From Nitrospira sp. (GTDB lineage Bacteria; Nitrospirota; Nitrospiria; Nitrospirales; Nitrospiraceae): a stretch of DNA of 64,000 nucleotides. The stretch spans positions 62,001 through 126,000 of the forward strand of contig JALDRG010000010.1 of assembly GCA_031315995.1 (NCBI GenBank), read 5' to 3'. The notes beneath the pieces were generated by a model, which saw only the letters and a program-made list of their open reading frames with translations, did not search any database and was not told the DNA's origin. The translations under genes and the position numbers were made by a program. Positions 1 to 6,538 of this stretch are shown piece by piece; the first letter of the stretch is position 1, and each line of letters starts with the position of its first letter.

Positions 1-617
1 GCTCCGATCAGACTTGCGCGATTGTAGAATCATGCGCCGATCGCCTCGGTGCCTTCCCACGTTGCGATCCTTCGACGGCCCCCGCTCCCATTCGGCTCCT
101 CGCGGCTCCGCCCGGCCGCGCGCGTCAGCTCAACGCAGGCGCAGCCGCCAGCCGGTGCGAAGTCCTACTCTTCCTTCACGCGGATACTCACCTGCCGCTG
201 AATGCCAGACAGGCCGTCACCACCGCCCTGTCCGACAAGGCCTGCGTCGGGGGGCGATTCAACATCCGCTTCGATTCCCCATCCCTGCTGGCTCGTCTCG
301 TCGGCCGCATGATGAACCTGCGCTCCCGTTGGAGCGGCATCGCCACCGGTGACCAGGCCCTGTTCGTGCGCCGCGACGTCTTCGAGCGGATCGGACGCTT
401 TGCGGACATGCCCCTGATGGAAGATATTGAATTCACACGCCGCCTCAAACGAGCCGGATACCTCGCACCGCTCCCGGACTACGTCGTCACCGCGTTCCGT
501 CGATGGGAGCAAAAAGGCCCCCTCCGCACAATTCTGTTGATGTGGACCCTCCGCTTCCTGTACTGGATCGGGGTCAGCCCGCATCGACTACAACATTTTT
601 ACGGCACGGTGCGATGA
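1..617 (+). CDS. TIGR04283-type glycosyltransferase (partial, 5' end outside window)
   Basis: C-terminal two thirds of a GT2-fold glycosyltransferase; the frame is open from base 3 and closes with TGA at 615-617. Visible family motifs are PGRARQLNAGAAAS followed by LLFLHADTHLP (the DxD-like metal/nucleotide-sugar site) and the acceptor-side GDQALFVRRDVF block, then MEDIEF. This is the pattern of the TIGR04283 family, annotated as arsenosugar biosynthesis-associated glycosyltransferases. The next gene starts 4 nt downstream and is the usual partner family (TIGR04282), so the two probably form one operon. The substrate is not shown by the sequence; the arsenosugar role is family knowledge, not proof. 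Confidence 0.85.
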   Translation, partial: SDQTCAIVESCADRLGAFPRCDPSTAPAPIRLLAAPPGRARQLNAGAAASRCEVLLFLHADTHLPLNARQAVTTALSDKACVGGRFNIRFDSPSLLARLVGRMMNLRSRWSGIATGDQALFVRRDVFERIGRFADMPLMEDIEFTRRLKRAGYLAPLPDYVVTAFRRWEQKGPLRTILLMWTLRFLYWIGVSPHRLQHFYGTVR

Positions 618-621
618 ACCT

Positions 622-1374
622 ATGAGCGCTCAATCGTCGGACCGCAAACAGCCCGCTTCGGCAGCCCTGGTGATCTTCGCCAAAGCTCCGATTCCAGGGC
701 AGGTCAAAACACGTCTCTGCTCGGCTTTGACCGAAGACGAAGCCGCGACCCTGCACGGAAGCTTCGTCCTCGACACACTCGAACGCGCCAAAGCAGCGGT
801 GAATAAATTCACGCGTCCTGTCGATCGATTTTTGGCCTGCGCGCCGTCAAGCGCCCATGTCTTTTTCAGAATCATGGAAGCGCGCCACGGAGTCACACTT
901 CTTGACCAGCAAGGCGATGACCTCGGCGACAGGATGACGCACGCCTTCGACACCCTCTTTGCCCGTGGCTACCGGCAGGTGTGCCTGGTGGGCACCGACG
1001 TCCCGTCGCTGCCGCTGACTCATTATCGTGACGCGTTCGAATCGCTCACCCGGCATGATCTGATCCTCGGGCCGGCCACAGACGGTGGGTACTACCTGAT
1101 CGGCATGACGATGCCTCATCCCGACCTGTTCGCGGACATTCCCTGGTCGACGGACCAGGTCATGGCACTGACACAACAGAAAGCGGCGACGGCGGGATTG
1201 AAGACCGCGCTCCTGCCGGTATGGAACGATGTGGATACCCCCGACGATCTCCAGGCCTTGATCGACGACTGCGCGGCGGACAAGAAACGCCCGAAGCAGG
1301 AACGGGTATTCTCCATGCGCACGGCGGGGACGCTGGAGTTACTTGCGAAGCGACTTCGAACACGCCATGTGTAG
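622..1374 (+). CDS. TIGR04282/DUF2064-type glycosyltransferase
   Basis: 250-residue nucleotidyltransferase-like (CofC/DUF2064) protein. It shows the N-terminal FAKAPIPGQVKTRL signature (nucleotide-binding loop), QQGDDLGDRM, LVGTDVPSLP and GPATDGGYYLIGM, all typical of TIGR04282. The C-terminal DVDTPDDLQAL block is also conserved in the family. The start lies 4 nt after the stop of the TIGR04283 gene, so translation is probably coupled. Such pairs are annotated as arsenosugar biosynthesis glycosyltransferases. The stop codon abuts a palindromic repeat element starting at 1374. Confidence 0.88.
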   Translation: MSAQSSDRKQPASAALVIFAKAPIPGQVKTRLCSALTEDEAATLHGSFVLDTLERAKAAVNKFTRPVDRFLACAPSSAHVFFRIMEARHGVTLLDQQGDDLGDRMTHAFDTLFARGYRQVCLVGTDVPSLPLTHYRDAFESLTRHDLILGPATDGGYYLIGMTMPHPDLFADIPWSTDQVMALTQQKAATAGLKTALLPVWNDVDTPDDLQALIDDCAADKKRPKQERVFSMRTAGTLELLAKRLRTRHV

Positions 1375-1502
1375 CAGGATGCGGAAAACGTCCGGCGGCG
1401 GCGTGCTCGAACTCCGTGAATCGTAAAACGTATCTCGTCAGGGACTGCAGCCGGGCCGGACCGAGCGGCGGACGAAGATGACGGCCTTTTTGCGCATCCT
1501 GC
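1374..1502 (+). repeat. Dispersed palindromic repeat element, complete copy
   Basis: The element is bounded by inverted ends: GCAGGATGCGG-AAAA at 1374-1389 and TTTTTGCGC-ATCCTGC at 1486-1502. Its centre carries CGTGAATCG at 1415-1423 and ACGTATCTCGTCAGG at 1428-1442. A second complete copy lies in the opposite orientation at 60832-60942, a half copy at 40557-40631 and the core alone at 9763-9791. There is no ORF inside, so it is a non-coding, REP- or MITE-like element. It begins at the stop codon of the preceding gene and could also act as its transcription terminator. Confidence 0.7.
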
Positions 1503-1594
1503 GGGCTCTTCTGATCCGACGCGGGACATGAATTGATCGTCACGTCTTGAGCAGCCATCAAGGTTTTTCCGCAGCTTGCTAGGGGGGAGTGTGC

Positions 1595-2329
1595 ATGTCG
1601 AACAACGTGGCCCTCATTACCGGCGGAGCAAAAGGAATCGGCCGCGCTATCGCGCTTGATCTCGCCGCGAAACAATGGTCCGTAGCCATTTGCTACCGCA
1701 CCAGCGCGGCGGCCGCGGAGGAGACCAGCGCCGCCATCACCGCACGCGGCGGGCAAGCCTTGGCCGTGCAGTGCGATGTATCAGATTCGGAGGCCGCCAC
1801 CAACCTAGTTGCACAGGTCGAAAGCCGGTGGGGCAAGATCGACGCATTGATCAACGGTGCCGGCCCCTACCACCGCGTGAATCTCTTCGACGAGACATCC
1901 GCCGGTTGGCGTGAAATGTTCGACGGAAACTTACACCCGATTTTTTATCTTGGGCAGGCGGTCGCGCCAGGAATGAAGGCCCGGAAGCATGGGCGCATCA
2001 TCAACTTCAGTATGGCCAATGCGGACCAGATGGTGGCCCAGCCGGAGGTGACGGGACATTATATCGCCAAGGCCGGAGTGTTGATTCTCACCAGAACGCT
2101 GGCAAAACTGCTCGCCCCCTACGGCATTACCGTCAACGCGATTTCGCCGGGTTTCATCGATTCTGGCAGCGCGCCCCCGGAGGAACTGGCAGGCGTGGTG
2201 AAGCGAATTCCCGCAGGATACGTCGGTAGCGTCGCGGATACCGTGGCAGCCGTACGATATTTATTGAGCGAGGACGCCCGCTACGTCAACGGCGCCAACC
2301 TGCATCTCAGCGGCGGATGGGGAATTTAG
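1595..2329 (+). CDS. SDR-family oxidoreductase
   Basis: Short-chain dehydrogenase of about 244 residues. The N-terminal VALITGGAKGIGRAIA has the TGxxxGxG nucleotide-binding motif, and INGAGPY takes the place of the usual NNAG. The catalytic region contains INFSMAN, then HYIAKAGV (YxxxK). The C-terminus ends YVNGANLHLSGGWGI, as in FabG-like reductases. I chose the ATG at 1595 because AGGGGGGAG at 1581-1589 sits 5 nt upstream; a GTG at 1589 would fall inside that Shine-Dalgarno. The substrate is unknown. It converges on the UbiA-type gene with only 5 nt between stops. Confidence 0.88.
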   Translation: MSNNVALITGGAKGIGRAIALDLAAKQWSVAICYRTSAAAAEETSAAITARGGQALAVQCDVSDSEAATNLVAQVESRWGKIDALINGAGPYHRVNLFDETSAGWREMFDGNLHPIFYLGQAVAPGMKARKHGRIINFSMANADQMVAQPEVTGHYIAKAGVLILTRTLAKLLAPYGITVNAISPGFIDSGSAPPEELAGVVKRIPAGYVGSVADTVAAVRYLLSEDARYVNGANLHLSGGWGI

Positions 2330-2334
2330 GCTGC

Positions 2335-3771
2335 TCACTTGGCGAGAAAGACGATGAGTCCGATCAGCGCCGCCACGACATAACTCTTGGGATCCCGCAC
2401 CGCGAACACCACCGGATCGTCATCCATTCGGTTCCGATAGGCTAACATCCACACCCTGGTGATCCAGTACAGCATCACCGGACAGATCAGCCATAAGAGC
2501 TCCGAATGCGAATACAACAGCAGCACTTCCTTGCTGCTGATATAGAGCGCCAGGACCAATACCGCCACCAGCCCGCTCGAAGAACCGATACTGGCGATGT
2601 GTTCGATATCCGTGACCCAATAGCCCCGCCCATGCACTTCCTTCTCGTCGGAACGACTCAAGAGCCGTAATTCCGTATAGCGTTTCACCAGTGCAAGGCT
2701 GAGGAACAGAAACAGGGAAAATGTCAGCAACCAATGGGACGGTACAATGCCGGTGGCCGCCCCTCCGGCATAGATTCGCAGCGTGTACAGTTGGGCCAAT
2801 GCGATCACGTCTACCATGACGAACTGCTTCAAATAAAACGTGTATGCGGTCGTCAGGACGAGATAGCCGCCTAACACGAGCATGAACAACGGCGGAAGCA
2901 TGAGCGCCAGCAGAATACCACCCGACAGGACACCGATGGCCATCAAGAGCCCGAACGGAATGGACAGTTGCCCTGAGGCAAAGGGACGATTTTTTTTTCG
3001 TGGATGCTGGCGATCGGAAGACAGATCAAAGCAGTCATTGAGGATATAGACCGAAGAGGCCGACAGGCTGAAGGACGCAAAGGCCAATCCTGCTTGCAGC
3101 ACCAAGGACCTGTCTGTGATCTGGTGCGAAGCCAGGACCGGGGTCAACACCAGCACATTTTTCGCCCACTGATGGAGGCGCAATGCCTTGGCGAGCACCG
3201 CCAACCACTGCACGGGCTCACCGAACACCTGACTCACCGTGGTCAGTGCCTGCGCGCGCTTCACCAATGGAGCGGGCGCATTGACCAGAATCGCCTCGTT
3301 GGCCTCGGCCCACACCGGCAAATCAGCCGTCGAGTTGCCCGCATAGGCGAACCGGCGCGCCCCATACCGCTCCACCAAGACCGCGACTTTGCGCGCGCCT
3401 TTCAGATTGACCTCGGCATCGCTCCCGAACACCCGATCGTCAAAGAGGCCGATATGTTCCGCCACCGCCCGCGCAAACGTGACATGACTGGCCGTGGCTA
3501 ACACCAGTTTCCGTCCGGACTGACGTTCTTTAGTCAGAAACTCGACCAGGTCTTGCTGGTAGGGAAGGGTGGCGACGTCGAGCGTCACCCGGCGGGCAAT
3601 CTCATCCTTGAAATGGGCTTTGCCGTTCAGCAACCAGAACGGCAGGAGAAAGAGCGTCAGCGGATTCTGCTTGAGCAACGCCAGGAGCGATTCCCACAGC
3701 AGGTCGGTCTTGATGAGGGTGCCATCAAGGTCGACGCAAAGCGGACTTTTCCCTTGAAGCTCCTCTCCCAT
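2335..3771 (-). CDS. HAD-like hydrolase fused to UbiA-family prenyltransferase
   Basis: Two-domain protein of 478 residues. Residues about 10-190 are a HAD phosphatase-like domain with CVDLDGTLIKTD (DxDGT nucleophile motif) and YAGNSTADLPVW in place of the usual GDGxxD block. Residues about 195-478 are a multi-pass UbiA prenyltransferase with ILNDCFDLSSDRQHP (NDxxDxxxD, Mg-pyrophosphate site) and a second, degenerate aspartate region. The same fusion occurs in many bacteria and is often annotated as a decaprenyl-phosphate phosphoribosyltransferase-like enzyme. The product is an inner-membrane protein that transfers or modifies a polyprenyl phosphate; its exact substrate cannot be read from the sequence. 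Confidence 0.88.
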   Translation of the reverse strand: MGEELQGKSPLCVDLDGTLIKTDLLWESLLALLKQNPLTLFLLPFWLLNGKAHFKDEIARRVTLDVATLPYQQDLVEFLTKERQSGRKLVLATASHVTFARAVAEHIGLFDDRVFGSDAEVNLKGARKVAVLVERYGARRFAYAGNSTADLPVWAEANEAILVNAPAPLVKRAQALTTVSQVFGEPVQWLAVLAKALRLHQWAKNVLVLTPVLASHQITDRSLVLQAGLAFASFSLSASSVYILNDCFDLSSDRQHPRKKNRPFASGQLSIPFGLLMAIGVLSGGILLALMLPPLFMLVLGGYLVLTTAYTFYLKQFVMVDVIALAQLYTLRIYAGGAATGIVPSHWLLTFSLFLFLSLALVKRYTELRLLSRSDEKEVHGRGYWVTDIEHIASIGSSSGLVAVLVLALYISSKEVLLLYSHSELLWLICPVMLYWITRVWMLAYRNRMDDDPVVFAVRDPKSYVVAALIGLIVFLAK

Positions 3772-3930
3772 GAGTCGCAGGGGATTCTATCTGCAAGGGA
3801 GAAGTCGCGCAAGAATTTACGCGGAATTTCGTCCGGTCGAAGATTTCGGTAGCGAGATAGAGGGCGATTCCGCCCTCCGAATGCACCGTCCGCCTGGCGG
3901 TGGAGAAGAATCGGTGCCTGTTGGCTGCCG

Positions 3931-4257
3931 CTACTCCGCTCCGAACGCCTTCTTCAGGAGTGGCACCACTTCGCCTTTGGCTTCCATGGGGTCCAGAATA
4001 TCCGTGTCGCCATAAAACTGCCCGTCGATGAACACCTTCGGCAGAGTCGGCCAGTTCGTCAACTTGGTCAATGCATCCCGTTTGGCCGGCTGAGACAACA
4101 CGTCGATGAGTTCGTAGGGATATCCGTATTTCTCAAAAAAGTGGATGGTCTCCCTGGTGAACCCGCACATGGGCATGGCTTTGGTGCCCTTGCCGTAAAT
4201 CAGAATTTTGTTCGCTTTGATTTCCTGCTGAATCTGTTCTTCGATCGGGTCAGCCAT
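3931..4257 (-). CDS. grxD: Monothiol glutaredoxin (Grx4 type)
   Basis: 108-residue glutaredoxin of the monothiol class, which carries and transfers [2Fe-2S] clusters together with BolA. The active site is MCGFT with Cys31. The family usually reads CGFS, so Thr replaces Ser. Other landmarks are KGTKAMPM before the site, NWPTLPKVFIDG (cis-Pro loop) and FYGDTDILDPM (glutathione-binding GGxD region, here GDTD). It lies 11 nt downstream of bolA on the same strand, the classical Grx-BolA operon, which supports a role in iron-sulfur trafficking or iron sensing. Confidence 0.93.
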   Translation of the reverse strand: MADPIEEQIQQEIKANKILIYGKGTKAMPMCGFTRETIHFFEKYGYPYELIDVLSQPAKRDALTKLTNWPTLPKVFIDGQFYGDTDILDPMEAKGEVVPLLKKAFGAE

Positions 4258-4268
4258 CTGTCCCTCCT

Positions 4269-4514
4269 CTATGTTTTTACTTCATCCGGTGTCGTGGCCG
4301 TAATCTCCAAGGCATGAATACGACCGTCTTGCATCGGAACGGCCAATGCCTGATACACCATTCGATGTCGGTCCAATAGATTCTTGCCGAGAAACCCACC
4401 TGAGGTCACCCTCACGATTAAATGGTCCTGCGTCCCGGTCTTATCGATCACGGTGACGGCAGCATCAGGAAACATCTGACGAATATAGGTGGTTAGGGTA
4501 TCGGCGGTAATCAT
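4269..4514 (-). CDS. bolA: BolA-family protein
   Basis: 81-residue BolA/IbaG-like protein. The helix-turn region has LLDRHRMVYQAL, with the conserved RHR and the His that co-ligates the Fe-S cluster with a monothiol glutaredoxin, and it ends IHALEITATTP, the last conserved strand. Length is normal for the family. It is the first gene of a pair with grxD (11 nt gap). Upstream is a 407-nt gene-free interval that carries the promoter of the divergent signalling operon. Confidence 0.92.
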   Translation of the reverse strand: MITADTLTTYIRQMFPDAAVTVIDKTGTQDHLIVRVTSGGFLGKNLLDRHRMVYQALAVPMQDGRIHALEITATTPDEVKT

Positions 4515-4659
4515 TAGTCAGGAGGATAACGCATCCGAGAAGCCGAAGGCAATCTGAACCATAGGTAATTTAATCATTGCGGCGAGAACTCGCGCGCCTT
4601 CGACGAATGACGATTGGGGTGGAACAGTCGATCAAGTCGCTTCTCATACCCCAGCATGA

Positions 4660-4738
4660 CCGGATATCAACCGGCCCCTCCAGCAACCCCGATCGACATC
4701 TTGAACCGTCCCGGTCATCCGATCGGTTGAGATATCGG
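4660..4738. promoter_or_regulatory. Candidate upstream activating sites for the sigma-54 promoter
   Basis: Two related imperfect inverted sequences lie 110-190 bp upstream of the sigma-54 promoter: CCGGATATCAACCGG at 4660-4674 and CGGTTGAGATATCGG at 4724-4738. The second is close to the reverse complement of the first, with a one-base change in the spacing. Position and pairing fit binding sites for a sigma-54 enhancer-binding protein. This is inference; the rest of the 4515-4845 interval shows no gene. Confidence 0.3.
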
Positions 4739-4845
4739 TGGTGGATTTCATCCGGCCTGGTGGATCCCAACCACCAACCGGGAGAGTCCTCTTCACTACT
4801 TTTTTCTAACAGACTGAAATCACGCGCTTCCTATAGTGTCCTCCA

Positions 4846-4862
4846 TTGGCATGTGTGTTGCT
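4846..4862 (+). promoter_or_regulatory. Sigma-54 (RpoN) promoter
   Basis: TTGGCATG-TGTG-TTGCT matches the -24/-12 consensus (TTGGCACG-N4-TTGCW) except for one base. The invariant GG (4848-4849) and GC (4860-4861) are separated by exactly 10 bp, as sigma-54 requires. The predicted start is near 4873, giving a leader of about 50 nt before the AGGAGGGG ribosome site at 4911-4918 and the ATG at 4922. It would drive the receiver, kinase, kinase, heme-protein operon. No enhancer-binding protein gene is in the window. Confidence 0.7.
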
Positions 4863-4921
4863 CTAACTCAACAGCAAGGACGGCATGTGCAACCAACGAC
4901 ACAACCATTGAGGAGGGGATC

Positions 4922-5356
4922 ATGGGAGAATTCAAATCGGGCTTCTTTATGAGCGAGTCAGCGTGCAATGGTCGGGTGCTCGTCGTCGATGATGAGCCGG
5001 ATATTCGGAAGGTTGTTCGAATGACCTTGCAGAAGGCCGGGTATGAGGTCATTGAAGCGGAGAATGGTGAAAAAGCCATCGAAGCCATCAATACCGGAGA
5101 GAACCGGCTGCTGCTCGATGTACTCATCTGCGACATCCGCATGCCGAAGATCAACGGGGTTGAGGCCATTGCCTACTTTCAGCAGGAATGGCCACGTGTC
5201 CCAATCATTGTGTTGACCGGTTTCCCCGACACCGACATGGCCACTTCGTTCTTACGGAGCGGCGTCGTCGACTACCTGGTGAAACCCGTAGAGGGGGAAA
5301 AGCTGCGCGCGGCCGTGGCCAGAGCCATGGAACAGCGAGAGCTTGCCCAGCTCTAG
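4922..5356 (+). CDS. Single-domain response regulator
   Basis: 144-residue CheY-like receiver with no output domain. Acidic pocket Asp23-Asp24 (VVDDEPD), phosphoacceptor Asp71 (LICDIRMPKING), switch Thr99 (VLTGFPD) and Lys121 (YLVKPVEG) are all present. I chose the ATG at 4922 because a strong AGGAGGGG lies just before it; the longer open frame upstream covers the sigma-54 promoter. First gene of a signalling operon with two histidine kinases downstream. It probably acts as a phosphorelay intermediate or through protein-protein contact, since no DNA-binding or enzymatic domain follows the receiver. Confidence 0.92.
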   Translation: MGEFKSGFFMSESACNGRVLVVDDEPDIRKVVRMTLQKAGYEVIEAENGEKAIEAINTGENRLLLDVLICDIRMPKINGVEAIAYFQQEWPRVPIIVLTGFPDTDMATSFLRSGVVDYLVKPVEGEKLRAAVARAMEQRELAQL

Positions 5357-5488
5357 TGACACCCAGGCCGACAAGCCACACCGCACCATCCGCGTCGGGG
5401 AGGCCCCTCGGGCTTCTCCGACGACAAGGTGCGACCAAGTGAGGGCCCTCATCGGTCCCGGCCTCATGACACATCACGGAATGCGGCC

Positions 5489-6538
5489 ATGAAACTCAGT
5501 GCGACGAAAATTGCCATTATCGGCGCCGGGAAGGGTGGGACCGCGCTCTTGGAGCTCCTCCATCAAATCCCGGACGTGGAAATCGTCGGAATCACCGACA
5601 AGGATCCTGCGGCTCCGGGACTCAAGCGAGCGCGGGATCTGAATGTGCTGGTCGCGCCACGCGTGCAGGATCTCATCCAAAATCATGGCGTCAATCTCAT
5701 TATGGATCTCACCGGCGATCCCGCCATGGAGCCGCTCATCCACAACATGAAACGTCCCGGCTCCGAGGTGCTGAGCGGAGCCGCCACCAGGCTGCTGTGG
5801 AAACTGGTCCAGCACCAGTCGAAATTGGAGGCCGAACTGTTCCAGGCCGACAAACTGGCGGGGTTGGGTTCCTTCGCCGCCGGCATCGCGCACGATATCA
5901 ACAATCCCCTGCAACTGATTCTCGGACTCGCCGAAAATCTGGAGGAGGAGCAGGACATCACGGTCGTCCGTGAACAGGCTCGCGACATCACGGAGGCCGT
6001 CAAACGCACCAGCGCGATTTGCCGCGATCTGACTCGATACGCGAGGCGCAACGGCGCCCGCGAAGAGGCCCTGGTCAATCTCAACACAAAACTGGACGAG
6101 GCGCTAAGAATCGCCCGTTATGCCGTGACGCTCCAGGACGTCACCGTCGTGAAACGTTATGCCGACGAGGCAATCGTGATGGGGAACCCCGATGAACTTC
6201 TTCACGTCTTCGTCAATCTCATCACGAACGCGGTCCAAGCCATCAGCGACCGCGGGACCCTGACGCTCCAAACCACAGTCGGGCCGGATGGATTGGTCAG
6301 CGCGTCGGTCAGCGACACAGGATGCGGCATTCCCAAGGAGGCATTCTCGAAAATCTTTGAACCGCTCTACACCACCAAGCCACCAGGGAAAGGCACGGGG
6401 TTGGGATTGTACAATGTGATGTCGGTGGTCTCGAAAATGGAAGGTCACATTTGTGTCGAAAGCGACGTCGGCGTCGGCACGACCTTCCGCATCGAATTCC
6501 CACAGGTTCAGCCGACCATATCATGCGCGCCCCTATGA
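5489..6538 (+). CDS. Histidine kinase with N-terminal Rossmann-like domain
   Basis: 349 residues from the ATG at 5489 (a GTG at 5429 is possible but less likely). Residues 7-105 look like an NAD(P)- or nucleotide-binding Rossmann domain: IAIIGAGKGGTALLEL (GxGxxG), an acidic residue after strand 2 (GITDKDP) and LIMDLTGDPAM, as in homoserine-dehydrogenase-type folds. There are no membrane segments. A HisKA helix follows with FAAGIAHDINNPL (phospho-His135), then HATPase_c with NLITNAVQAI (N box), DTGCGIP (G1) and KGTGLGL (G2). It is therefore a complete cytoplasmic kinase whose sensor may read a dinucleotide or similar metabolite. The end overlaps the next kinase by ATGA. Confidence 0.85.
   Translation: MKLSATKIAIIGAGKGGTALLELLHQIPDVEIVGITDKDPAAPGLKRARDLNVLVAPRVQDLIQNHGVNLIMDLTGDPAMEPLIHNMKRPGSEVLSGAATRLLWKLVQHQSKLEAELFQADKLAGLGSFAAGIAHDINNPLQLILGLAENLEEEQDITVVREQARDITEAVKRTSAICRDLTRYARRNGAREEALVNLNTKLDEALRIARYAVTLQDVTVVKRYADEAIVMGNPDELLHVFVNLITNAVQAISDRGTLTLQTTVGPDGLVSASVSDTGCGIPKEAFSKIFEPLYTTKPPGKGTGLGLYNVMSVVSKMEGHICVESDVGVGTTFRIEFPQVQPTISCAPL

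Noticed and set aside
3860..3877. GAGGGCG-ATTC-CGCCCTC hairpin downstream of grxD
   Set aside because: Only 7 bp, no T-run, and 55 nt beyond the stop; too weak to call a terminator.
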